Source: Nephrocerus scutellatus (taxonomy: Eukaryota; Arthropoda; Insecta; Diptera; Pipunculidae). From it: a stretch of DNA of 64,000 nt. Positions 1 through 11,175 of the stretch are shown in pieces. The first letter of the stretch is position 1; the number at the start of each line of letters is the position of its first letter. Both the position numbers and the translations under genes were made by a program. The stretch is taken from assembly GCA_947095585.1 (NCBI GenBank), contig OX352763.1, forward strand, positions 25,469,462 through 25,533,461, in the 5' to 3' direction. The notes under the pieces were generated by a model. That model made no database searches, was not told the origin of the DNA, and saw nothing but the letters and a program-made list of their open reading frames with translations.

Positions 1-1385
1 TTAACGTATTTTGGGTTCTATGATAAAACTTTTCGTAGTCTATTTTGCATTTTTTTTTTTAAAAACTACCGGCTCTTTTTAACGAAAAGGTTCAGCTTTC
101 CAGCATCTTAATTAGTAGCAGTTTAGCCGCTTAGTTAGTCACATATCGTATCATACTTTTAAACGTTTAACTTGACGCTGAAATCTAATCTAAAGTTATA
201 AATAACAGACATTGTGAAATAGCTAGAACTCTATCCTAACACCACCGTCCAGCGTTCTATTGAAATTATCACTATCATACTAGAATGTACTATTCTCGCT
301 TTATCACTATAGGTTATTGTATGATTGCTTGAGAAACGTAGGTAGCTGGCTTAATCAAGGCATCGCCATTGGTTTTAAGCTAATTGAGTTCATTTGATCA
401 TTTATAGATAAACATCACAACTTCACATGCAAGTAAGAGAACTATTTGCTTAATCACATCATCGCGTCCACCACACACATCACACAAATTATACGTGTGA
501 CATACTTTTTAATCATCCAATCGCTAGCGCTAGCGATAACTGTGCTCGCTCTTCTTTCGAGTGGCGGATGGAGGATGACGTGTGGTAGTGTATATCTGCG
601 TACCAACGACATACAATGGCATTTGGGACAACTATCTTATGTTCTCCAAGGCAAAACCTACACCTGCTCTGTCGCCCACCAATACCACTAATGCAGCCTT
701 AACGACTGACTATACGAACTTTAACGCTTTCGATTTTATATCTATACATGTATGTATATAGTCATCGAAAACGAGATAATATTTGTGAATATATTCGTTT
801 GATTGTTTTCAAGCGACGACTCTGTCTAGTGGCTTGATGAGAAATACGATGCCCATCTATGCGGAATCCATTGGTGTGAGTTACTAGTGGAAGGGATACC
901 TCTTCGGTGGTACACGCATTGAAATTGGAAACTACTACTCACACACCTGTGATCAAAAATGACGAGACATCGTTGACTGATGGTCGCAGCATTAAGTCAT
1001 GCGGAGTGGCTGATTTGATTATAAATATTGATGGAAGGCCAACTGTCCAACTCGCATCGCAACCAAATTTTTTATCATTATGGTTTCTGTTCGATAAATT
1101 CTTCCATTCGTTTACGATCTATCACCTGGGTTGATAACTCTTTACGTTATTGCTGATCCCGTCCAAGTACTCGTATACTTGCTACAAATCCTACTAAGCT
1201 CGCCACTAAATGCGCCCATACTGGGACGTGACAATGTACGCTTTAACAAAGACAAGTGCTTCATAGTGAGAGGTATAGTCTGATTATTCGTAGATAGACG
1301 AACAATTGAAATAATTCGGTTTTGAAAACAGATTTCTCGAGCAAAAATTCTTAAAACTCATATAATTCATATAAAATATAAAGTT
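1..1385. other. Unassigned AT-rich DNA
   Basis: I see no recognisable gene here. Short open stretches exist at 446-691 (no ATG; it would need a TTG start, with one hydrophobic segment) and 907-1134 (a GTG start), but neither shows a family motif and both are within chance length for this base composition. No tandem repeat was seen. Confidence 0.5.
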
Positions 1386-1389
1386 TTAT

Positions 1390-2180
1390 CGCGCGGTTCT
1401 GAATTCTGTCTAGTTGATGTAATGTGGTCTTTGGGGCACCTGCCTAGACAATACAGTTGTATTCAAGATTAGGGCGAATATACGCCTTGTAAATACTAGC
1501 CAAATCTGAAGGAGTGAAGTACATCTTGCACCGTTTTAGGAAACCTAAACATTTTGCAGCATTCTTGGCGATGGCAAATATGTGGGTGTTCCAACGAAGC
1601 TTGTTGTTGACGCACATACCGAGAATTGCGAGTTTTTAAGTTTCTTCGATGCAAGATCCATTCAGGGATAAAGGTTGGGCGGGTGTTTAAATTACGCTTG
1701 GGCGACAGAAGACAGCATTGGGTTTTGGAAGCGTTAAATTCAACTCTATTACGTATTCCCCACCTCGTTATGCTGTCAAGGTCAGAATGTGCTTAACATA
1801 CGTTGTTGTTCAAGTTCCGCTTGCGACGAAGAGGGGCGTGCAGAAAGCGTGAAATGATATCAAAGCTAAGAGTGCTGTCGTCAGCGAAAGAATGAATTAG
1901 ATTAGAAGTAGCGAATAGGAGAAGAAATATGAGAAAGAGTGTAGGAGACAAAACAGAGCCTTGAGGAACACCGGCGTTTGTGCGGTGAACATTGGAGTTG
2001 AAACTGTCCAATACGACCTGGATTGAACGGTCAGAAAGGTAGTTACTACTCTAATCGAGGAGGGCCTTATCAAATCCATATGTATTCATTTTAGACAAAA
2101 GAGCATGATGCCAGACTCTGTCAAATGCCTTGGAAATATCGAGTGCAACAACTTTGCTCTCACCAAATATAATTTTAGGT
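1390..2180 (-). mobile_element. LINE family A, copy 1: reverse-transcriptase relic
   Basis: This is a minus-strand remnant of a non-LTR retrotransposon reverse transcriptase. Reading from high to low coordinates, it shows the palm motif A region resembling LDISKAFDRVWH (about 2103-2147), the motif GVPQGSVLSPTLF (about 1934-1972) and the catalytic box FADDSTL (1868-1888), followed by the thumb region down to about 1390. The frame is broken several times. A second, longer copy of the same family lies at 32350-33545 on the same strand; the two align from about 1390 to 2090. The endonuclease domain and the C-terminal domain are missing, so the copy is dead. The motif style is Jockey/CR1-like, but I cannot fix the clade by eye. 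Confidence 0.85.
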
Positions 2181-2189
2181 AATTCCTGA

Positions 2190-2945
2190 CAAAAAAGGAA
2201 ATAAATCTTCACGATAACTAAGAACTAAGTACCCTTTTTAAATCCCCTACCATCGTCATAGACAAATTATTTTATTATTAAATTATTATGCCAATCCTGA
2301 TTTACGCAACCCTTAATGAAATACGAGTATGCCAATCACAATGGACACCAAACTTTGTACTGAAATAAAAACAAAAAAAAGGTCGATTTTTTATTCTGAG
2401 TTAGTATTTATAATAATTAGCTCATTCTTAACACACTCTACTAAATTTTTATAAAAACTTTGCCAGCAGACAAAAATAGTAATTCAAGATCTTTACCACC
2501 TCACTTAACTGACACCTTCTTTACCAAAGGCATTTTATCTGTCAAATAAGATAAAATCGGGAAATTTTTTTTAGATATTTACTCGAGTACATAAACACAT
2601 TAGAATAGTATCTCGAAAAACTTCTAATTAATTGAAATTTTTTCATAAAATATATAATTATATATCATATAATAATAATATATAATTAAGGAATAAATAA
2701 ACAGTATATAACGACTTATATATACATAGTATATTATATAGAGAAATACATATTTAATAAACCTATTTAATACTTTTAATACTTAAAATATATAGATAAA
2801 TACACGAACGGATCTTTTATCAACAAAATGCCACCTTTCTTATGCCTCCTTCGATTACGTAAAACCATTCCCAAAACCGTACCCACGGGTAAGCTACCAA
2901 AATGAAATGGTTTTCGTGGTTTTCGTGGTGAATGCTTTGCAAATA
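2190..2945. other. Unassigned, very AT-rich
   Basis: No gene seen. The stretch 2640-2810 is almost pure A/T with TATA-type runs. Nothing here repeats elsewhere in the window as far as I can see. Confidence 0.5.
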
Positions 2946-3337
2946 GAACGCCAAACCGAAACCAAATTTAACAAGAACAACAAACTGAGATTATTAGTTT
3001 GCCTGCTCTCTCTGCACCATCTTGCTGAGTAAACGAAACCTTACCCGTCGATTGCCGACGTTTAGCAAAGTTACAGTGTTGGTGTTGGAACGCCAAACCA
3101 AAACCACGAGAGAGAAATTTTAACTCTACTCTGCAAATCGAAAGAGCTATTAAAGCTTTAGTTTCGAAGATCCAATTCGAAAACAAAACATCTTTTAGTT
3201 TTCTCTCTCGTGGTTTCAGTTTCGCGTTCTATGCATACCTTAAAACCATAGCCGGGTTTCGTGGTGAATTCGTATACCATTTGCAAACCTAGGATTTTGA
3301 TAGCCTGACTAGTGACTATGGTTTTGGTTTGACGTTC
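2946..3337. repeat. Nested inverted-repeat (foldback-like) element
   Basis: The motif GAACGCCAAACCAAAACCA occurs four times in mirror arrangement. Forward copies are at 2946-2964 and 3088-3106, reverse-complement copies at about 3211-3230 and 3319-3337. The inner pair extends into CACGAGAGAGAAA (3105-3117) against TTTCTCTCTCGTG (3201-3213), which gives arms of about 30 bp around an 80-bp loop. The whole stretch can fold as an outer and an inner hairpin. It carries no coding capacity. This fits a foldback element or one MITE inserted in another; which of these is inference. Confidence 0.6.
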
Positions 3338-3344
3338 GAAATGT

Positions 3345-5228
3345 GCAAATGGAAAGAGCGGTTTATGTATTGAACCTACGAAAAATCAGTTAATTTCAAC
3401 ATCTCATGAGACCAATAATAAAAAAAAACACCAAGTACTCGTAATTGCTACTTGTCAATCTAACTAAAACGTTCGTACTTTTTGTAAATTGTGTAGATAT
3501 ACGAGTACATTATATACACCTATAACGAATATTGCTAAGATACTGTCCAATGGTACATAACAAACTAAGCTGTTTATTTAAGTGTAGATAACACGCAAAT
3601 TTTATCTGACCGAAATTCAATTCAATGTGCTCGTGGAGATTAAATTTCTTCTTCTTGAAATATATGTACGAATGTTATCTATTCATATATAAATACAAAT
3701 AAGTTGATAAATCATAAAAAAAAACCCATTAACCCTATTCAAACGTAACCAAATATATAGTTGTAGCTTTTTCAGTGCACCGTGTACATTATTTACCAAC
3801 AAAAATATCCTGCCGCCTGTATCTTTAGAATCTGAAAAGATAAAAAAGTATCTGACAACACCCTTCTGGGTGAAATGGAACACATCTATTCATATTTCGG
3901 TACTGTTCACATTCACGCTTTACTCGCACTTCCACAATTGTCATCATTGTCGTCATCTGAACATCACCAATCGAAGCAAAAGACCAAGGAGCAAAAGAGA
4001 CATAACATCATCCATTGGCCAGGTTTATATAAAATCTTTATGAAAAATAACGTATCTTTTGCCTCTGTGGTGTTTTTAGGTGTTATGTTATATACAATAT
4101 GCGAGAATACAAGAGCAATCCTTTTCCTATCACAGCAGAGATTCTTCTCCAGCGCGCGCACCTAAAACTAAAACTATAAGTATCTACTACAACCAGATGA
4201 ATACCATACCACACACAGCGCGCGAATGAGAGGAAAAATATATCTCAGACTGAGTTGTTTTCACCAATAACCAAACAGCAATTTATCAGTTTTAATTTTG
4301 TTTTGTTAGAGCGCGTGATGCCCTAACACATACCACTATCAAGAGTATCTGTGTGCTGTATCTGAATGAATGCGTTTGTGTTTTATTAGAGAGATAGATG
4401 TAGAAATGTTCTCTCTTTAACTTATCATTCTCACTTAAACAATCATAACAACTAAGGAAGTAATCAAGTAATGAGTGAAAACCAAATAGAGAGAGAAGAG
4501 CAGTGAGCAAAACGCGTAAGTTTTGACATATGCCAAGAGAGCTAGAGAAATATTGCTGAGCATAAGCACAGATAATTGAGCGTTATAATATAAAAGAGGA
4601 CTCCTACACCCTGAGATTAATGAGTAATGTTTGCATCTATCGTTTTGCGTCAGTAATAATTATTCCTCTTTCCCCAGTCTTAAATGGAAATTAAATTAAA
4701 TTAAAAAGTTTGGTCGCCGATGAAGTTATCAGCTTCTAAGTAAAGATAAGCCTCACAGTGGATACATTCTTCCGAAGCAAACTAGAAGATGACCTGAAAG
4801 TACATTGAAAACTGAAAAAGTAATAATAGAATAAACATTTTCATCTGACCGAATCAGAAGATATGCGAGAAATTTCGCGTTCGCGTTCTCTGGATTATTG
4901 TCATAGACAGTGCACTTTGCATATTTGCAATGGAAAAAGTCCAGAGGCGTGAAATTACACAAATTGACTAGTCCATTTCTGGATACAATACGATAACCGA
5001 ACTTCGAACTTTAATAACTCGATTGATTTGTTCAGCTATGTTGCATATGATGCCGTCTTGTTGAAACCACATATTCTCCAAGTCAACCTCTTTCACTCTA
5101 TATCAATAACAATTAGTCAACATGATCCGGTGGCGATCTCCATTAAATGGGAAACTATAAGTGAGTAAATTCGCTAATTTAACAAAAAGCTTCTTGTATT
5201 ATTCTTTTTTTTCGGCAATATGAACAAC
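3345..5228. other. Unassigned intergenic/intronic DNA
   Basis: No recognisable gene or transposon. Short overlapping open frames on both strands around 3875-4165 and 4292-4510 lack any family motif and look like chance. Confidence 0.5.
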
Positions 5229-5230
5229 AA

Positions 5231-5373
5231 TAGCCGTATTTTATTTGCCGAGGAACAACAACAATTGCACTGTCGAATTCCTTCTTTGGAATTGTGAAAA
5301 CCTGCTGTTTACCTGGTTTTGGCTGGTTTTGACATTCGAATTCCGAACTCGCTCGGCAAATAAAATGCAGCTA
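5231..5373. repeat. Small MITE with 22-bp inverted ends
   Basis: The left end starts TAGCCGTATTTTATTTG (5231) and the right end is its near-perfect inverted copy ending at 5373, with about 20 of 22 positions matching. Both ends carry TA, as expected for Tc1/mariner-type target sites. The 143-bp interior has a second inverted GAATTCC pair and no coding potential. No other copy was seen in this window. Confidence 0.55.
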
Positions 5374-5819
5374 ATATGATGTACATACGTATGTTGACTC
5401 GAATTTTTTCAGCAGTCGTTCAATTGTTCGAGTTGAAAATCCAAACAAGCTTCAGGCTTAGTAAATAAACCCTATTGGAAAATGGGGCCATTCAACTAAA
5501 AAACTAAAAGCAGCTTACAAGTTTACTGTGTTAATGTGCGTGCACTAAACTGTCTTAATTAAAAAGATGTCTAATGTCGTTTTTTTTATTAAAAAAATCT
5601 GGCGCAGATTGATTTTTTGGCTGCCAAGTTGTTTGTTTTCTCTAAAAAAAAAACCATTATACGGCAGATAGAAATTCCTCTCTAACAGGTCTGTATATTT
5701 TCGGAGATTTACCCCTCTTTTCATTAACTACACAAACAACACATGCAACAAAAAAATGTAAGTAAAAGATTCTCGCTTTTCGTGTTCGATTTGCCGAAAA
5801 AAAATCTCAAACAAAAAAA

Positions 5820-6200
5820 AAACGTACGAAATCCCACCAGAGACTTTTCTGGTACCATGGGTGTCGGGGAGCCCAGGGATGAATTTCCGTCCCCGGCAGA
5901 TGGAGCGGCCCTTCGGGGATTTTTTATGGCGGATGTGGTTATGCCCAAGCGGGAAGACAATAGTCGGCGTGGAGTTGCGTTCGAATCAACCGGGTGCCAT
6001 GACCCAGAGATCGGCAGAGATTTAGATAGGTATCGAACCCATCAGTGAGAACGCTTGGCCTTTACACCCAGTTATACAGATACATCTGCAATAGAATATA
6101 TAGTGGATGGGCGTTGATTGGCGTGTCTGAAGAGGACCGTGGGGTTATATGCGTTTCTTGCAGGTAACCACGTTAATCTCATAGACAGTTTCTGTATAAT
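5820..6200 (+). repeat. Dispersed repeat K, copy 1
   Basis: This is a GC-richer block in AT-rich surroundings. It shares ordered segments with 42895-43105 in the same orientation: GTCGGCGTGGAGTTGCG, CAACCGG.TGCC, CATCAGTGAG, AGGACCRTGGGGT and AGACAGTTTCT, separated by gaps of different size. An open frame runs through it (5743-6048), but I recognise no domain. It could be the 5' part of a non-LTR element; that is inference. Confidence 0.55.
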
Positions 6201-6219
6201 CATCCCATCCTAATCTGAC

Positions 6220-6580
6220 ATCAGTCAAAACTGATATCAGTTATGATTTACGGTCAGGTTCGATAGTCTGTCAGCCGCTTAACAGATTTTTCCTATAAGT
6301 GCTATACTTTTTTTTATTTGCCAAAACTCGAAAAACTGTCCAAGTTAACTGTCACTTCCGGTTGTCAGATTTCCGTCAAAATCAACTGGCACCTCACAAT
6401 TTATGTAAAAAAAACTATGAACTTTTATCCCTATAAGTTCAGCCGTCTGTAGAGTGGTTACAGACAGACAGAGATTTTTTTCCATTTTTCTGACTCAGGG
6501 TTAGTCGGCAAAAATCCCGAGTTCGAAAATTTTCTTGATTACTATATACTTCCTTTTACTATATAAAAGAAAGTCAAAAG
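6220..6580 (+). repeat. Dispersed repeat L, copy 1
   Basis: The first 90 bp (CATCAGTCAAAACTGATATC onward, then CAGGTTCGATAGTCTGTC) are repeated at 8672-8775 with few changes. The rest, to the palindromic CTTTTACTATATAAAAG near 6560, continues the same non-coding repeat style. It contains small hairpins (ATCAGT...ACTGAT). Family unknown. Confidence 0.6.
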
Positions 6581-7299
6581 AGATTTTAATTAAAAAGATA
6601 AGTAGATTTTAAGTTATTAAGAATTACATTATTATCGAATTTTTATTAAGAATTTTATCTGTCAAAACCCCGAAACGATTACGATAAATCAAGGCATTTT
6701 AATAACTTATAATAAAAACAATAAATATTTATAGAAATATTAAAGCAATGGAAGGAAAAATATTGCAGATCTAAGAGAGACAAAGAGATAAAGAGTTGAA
6801 ATTTTCAAGTGCTTCGTGCTCGTGCGCTTATCACACTGCACCTTCTCAGCCACCTATCTCACCCAACGCCAACAGCTTTTGCTGCTTTGTCAATGGTCTT
6901 AATGCGCTCGCTGACATTTCTGAGCAACGATGTTGATAATACGACACAACAAAAAGGAGGCGCGTGTAAATATTCTCGTAGCTACACGGCGGGTCACAAC
7001 TCACAATTTACACGTTCGTCCCATGGGCAGTTAGTTATGTCAGCAATCAGCATTTTCGCCGCTAGCTATTCTTTGTTTCTTGGATTCGATGTGTTACGGA
7101 TTCTGCTCCTGGATTTTTGCTCTTTTTTAGTATCCATCCAGAATGATTGAGTTGCGGCTAGGGGAAGGTGTTTTGCGAGTGCTACTCAAGCATGCTCAAG
7201 CTTAGCCAGCTCTCTATGCTAACTGTTCGCCTCTCGTACTGAGCAGCTGATGTCTGTCGATGGGCGACATCAAACTCCCGCAGCTCAACAACAAGACAA

Positions 7300-8242
7300 C
7301 TAGCGCGACAGTCTACGGTTCGCTAATGATGGAATATCGCGCTTTTTGTACACTCGCTCTGAGCTTTGATACATTCGCCTTCGCATGCTTGCAAAAGTCT
7401 GATAAAGAAGAAAAACGCGAGAAACGCGAGCGCGATTAAACACCTCATTGAATCGTCGTCACATCTCCGAAGACTGTTGTTGGAGAAACATCCAAAAAAA
7501 GTTGAATTCGCTTCATCTTTAAACCCAGCTTATTTTTGGATATTAACAACGGTTGTGTGCTTTTGTTGTTGGCATTTTACAAGGTTACTGCTAGGGAAAC
7601 TGGGAACAAATACAATCCCAAAAGCATTTGTAGATGGCCACAACGGACGACAACGACGCACTGCTGTAGTCAATGAAGAAGACAATCAATTATTTTGGCT
7701 AAAACCAAGTGGATATTGTTATGAATCGCTGAGATGTTCTTTTACCAGTTTTTCGTTAACCAATTGTTTATAAAGATTTCTCAAAAAAAAAAAACACACA
7801 TTGTGCATACAAAAGACAACAAGAACTACACCTTGTAAGGGAACTGCGCACTAACGATGAAAATGCGCACCGATCGATACTTGCATAATTTTTCTTATTA
7901 ATTATAAATCGAATTGCAGAATTTTCCAAAAAAAGGTGCCGTCAGTGAACATTTAAATGAAATTACAAAAAAATAGAAAATAAAATAACTAATAGATACT
8001 CTTAATATAAAAATTAGGTTTAGATAAAGAAAACAAATGCACATTTAAGTGAATGTACTTCGTTCGTATAAGTGAAAGTTAAAATTGTGAAAACGTATCG
8101 ATTGTTTCAAAAAAAAAAAAAAATAGAATTAAAAAAAAAATCTGTAAGCCTTTATATTGACAAATTTCGAACCAAAACAAATTGTTGGATTAAACGATAT
8201 TTATATACAAATAAATATACTATTTTCGTAATCAGAAATTTG
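7300..8242 (+). promoter_or_regulatory. Candidate promoter and 5' UTR exon with splice donor
   Basis: This is a low-confidence call. The stretch 6800-7450 is richer in GC and CpG than its surroundings, with CGCG clusters. It is followed by an A-rich leader (7780-8240) with phrasing typical of insect 5' UTRs (AAGTGAAAGT, AATTGTGAAAACG). The leader ends in TTTG|GTAAGTTAAA, a strong donor with the cut after 8242. An open frame of 135 codons (7366-7773, starting at ATA, not ATG) shows no family motif. A first non-coding exon of a gene whose coding exons lie outside the window would explain this; chance is the alternative. Confidence 0.25.
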
Positions 8243-8671
8243 GTAAGTTAAAAATTTTGAGAAGTTTTCGTATTTTAAAATTAAATAAATATTAAAAGTA
8301 TGTCATTATGATAAAATATTTAAATTTCTTTGGCGTATGCGCAATTTTTATCGATTGTAATATAAAATTTAGGAACAGCACGATTGCGACGGTACATCCG
8401 ATTCGAGGGGCATTTTTCTGTGTTTCCATGAATACTTGTTTTTCTTAATGCGGCGTTTTTTTCATTATTCGGTTAAACAGAATATTTTGGTTTAAAAACC
8501 TTGTACTACCTATAAATTCAAATTATTCCTAAAACTCAACTCAATAAATGATTGAATTCAATAAAAAAATTATTTAATTACTTTGTTGGTTGACCATCTT
8601 TCGTCTTCGAAAATTAGAGCTTGACTGTTGGTTTGACTGTATAACCATCCTACTAATTTGACCACAAGGCG

Positions 8672-8775
8672 CATCAGTCAAAACTGATATCAGTTATGAT
8701 TTACCTACAGTCAGGTTCGATAGTCTGTCAGCCGCTTAAGAGATTTCTCCTAAGTGCTAGTGCTATACTTTTTGA
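8672..8775 (+). repeat. Dispersed repeat L, copy 2 (partial)
   Basis: This repeats the first part of the block at 6220-6580 in the same orientation, with a short internal duplication-like change (CTAAGTGCTAGTGC). It lacks the downstream half. Confidence 0.6.
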
Positions 8776-9059
8776 GTTTTTTTGCAAAAAATTTAAGTTT
8801 ACATAATGTGAGAGTATATCTAACTTTTTTCTGTAGGTAGGTTTGTCTTTCCTACCGATCTATGGAACAGGAAAAGTACATTGTCAATATTCTTTTTATA
8901 AGTTAACTAGCTTTTACCGGGCGCTCTACCACAAGCACTCATGAATCACCGCCTTGCCATCACTACCTAAACCTAAACAAAGCGCCCTATGTGGTTTACC
9001 GAGATTTCGTTAAGACGCATATTCTGTGAATTTTTGCTCAATTGGCTGTCTAGTTTTTT

Positions 9060-9408
9060 AGTTTAAGTGTCAGACATTTATTTTTATATATATGGATTAT
9101 ATTACGTTCAAAGCAGCGCAGCACACAGTCATTATGATGCCGATATAGGGCGTGATGTTCGTACAGGAAAGAAAGCAGCACAGCGAACAGTCATTAAGAA
9201 GCCTGACAGTTTTTTGGTCGACTTTAGTTATTTAGTTACAAAATTTGTCGCCAAGACAGACCCTTTTATTAAAATAATAATATATAGCGTATATTCACCC
9301 CGAAAGTCCATTCTAAATATTGGTAAAAGAATTTTTGATATCGGTCCAGCAGTTTCACAGATTACCTCCTACACACACACAAACCGACATTAACTCTTTA
9401 TAATATTA
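9060..9408 (-). mobile_element. Helitron-like dispersed repeat, copy A
   Basis: Read on the minus strand, it starts TAATATTATAAAG, passes through a GGAGGTAATC-like block, a segment like AATTTTGTAACTAAATAACT, then a CAGCGCAGCA-type block. The same order occurs on the plus strand at 17635, 35823 and 47163. It abuts the 5' end of the LINE at 9409. TAATATTATAAAG-type ends are well known in insect Helitron-like elements, but I see no Rep/helicase gene, so the class is inferred. Confidence 0.6.
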
Positions 9409-11175
9409 GGCGGTCAGCCATCAGCAAAATAGGGGGAATGCTCTAGAATTGCAGGTGGTCGTAACTATCTCTGACTGATGGAAGTGCGATCAAACCTCCA
9501 CGTGGTGACCGCCGGTAATTTTCCTCCAATGCATGAAAAGCGGAATGATCGGGCCTTCAAAGGAAGTTTGGCGCGAGGCCAATATCCTCTCCCGTAAAAA
9601 AATATTATTACTGAACCCAGAATCAGCTTCGGATGCACTGATGAACGACGACGACCACAGCAACGAAAACGGCTAAACTATTTAAGAATTTTCTCATAAA
9701 ACGGACGCTCACTGTATAGAGCTCAAGCCGCACAGCAACTAGTCGATACCCTGTCTAAATATAAGGCTGACATAACAGCAATCCCGTAGATGCGGATGCA
9801 AATTTTAAAAACATAAGCCTCAATCAAGGTATCTGGGAATCTGAAACCATTCCATCGTGGTTAAAAGAAGGCTTAATAGTCAAACTCCCCAAGAAAGGTG
9901 ATTGGAGCAATTGCGAAAACTGGAGAGGAATTACCCAGCTAAACACCATAAACAAAGTGATCTCCTCTATAATAGCTAGGCGCTTACGGAATGCGTTAGA
10001 GCCAATTTTGAGGAATGAACAAGCAGGATTTCGCCCAAGCCGTTCTTGTACTGATCAAATTAACACCATGCGTTTAATCATTGAACAGTCAGTTAAGTAT
10101 CGCTCTCCTCTGTATATGGTTTTTTGATTTCAAACGCGCTTTTGATTTGGTCGTTTTTGTCTAACTATGGCGTTCCGGAAAAACTCATCAACATCATCAA
10201 GGAGCTGTTCCGCGACTCAACATTCATTCATAATGGTCATCTTGGCTCACCTTTCAACATCTACTCAGTAGTCAAGCAAGGTTGCACACTCTCAACCTTT
10301 GCTTTTCACAATTGTCATCGACTGGGTAATGAAAATAGTAACCCGTACTCCATCAGGTTTGCCATGGAATGTTTTTCACCGCCTAGAAGACCCGATGGAC
10401 TATGCCGATGATATCTGTCTCCTATCCCAATCGTTAGGTGACATGGAGCGAAAATTAAACTCACTGGAACTCCAGGTTTTAAAAATGAACGTCTTAAAAA
10501 ACAAAGCTACTTCACGTTGACGCTAGTGGCGCATGTGATCTCTCGATTGACGGACATCAGATAGGAAGTCGATAAGTTTTGTTATTTGGGCAGCTGGATA
10601 TCAAAAAATTATGGTGCTGACTCGGATGTGTGCTCTCGTGTAAATAAGTCGAGACACTCCTATATTATGCTAAATAATATCTGGAACTCCTCGCAAATCT
10701 CCCGCAATCTGAAGTTAACGATCTTCAGATCTAACGTTCTCTCAGTACTCTTGTATGGCTGCGAAACGTGGAAAGTCACTGAGTCAATGGCGCCGTTCCT
10801 CCAAGTCTTCGGCAACAAGTCCGCATACTGAGAATACGATGGCCGGACATTATCACCAATTAAGACTTATGGATAGTAACGCAGCAGAAAGCAATCGCGA
10901 TCACCATCAGACGACGAATTTGGAACTGGATTGGCTACACTTTGAGAAAGCCATCGGACGATATTACAAAACTAGCGCTCGACTGGAACACTAAGGAGCC
11001 GTCCTAGCAAGATATGGAAAAGGACAATAGACAAAAGACAATAGAGGAAGCAAGATCGCAGGCGACAGAGTAGCGTTTCTTGAAACCTCAGGCGATAAAT
11101 CGAGTTCGTTGGCGGGAGTTTGTAGAAGCCCCCGCACGGAGTAAAGAAAAGAAAGAAGGAGAAGATGTTTATTAC
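9409..11175 (+). mobile_element. LINE family B, internally deleted copy with 5' end
   Basis: This non-LTR retrotransposon relic starts with GGCGGTCAGCC, the same start as the 5' fragment at 19589. A short stretch near 9700-9780 reads like the beginning of an AP-type endonuclease (RTLYRAQAAQQ, then YKADITAI). At about 9790 the sequence jumps straight into the reverse transcriptase, so most of the endonuclease is deleted. The RT shows NWRGIT, GFRPSRSCTDQI, FFDFKRAFDLV (motif A, about 10120-10152), VKQGCTLS and YADDICLL (YADD at 10401-10412). The 3' domain continues with VLLYGCETW and ends with WREFVEA-like text near 11140. Frameshifts and stops are frequent, so it is not active. Confidence 0.88.

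Noticed and set aside
7366..7773. 135-codon open frame as a protein gene
   Set aside because: It starts at ATA rather than ATG, no domain was recognised, and it lies in a stretch that looks more like a leader. Kept only as part of a candidate 5' UTR.
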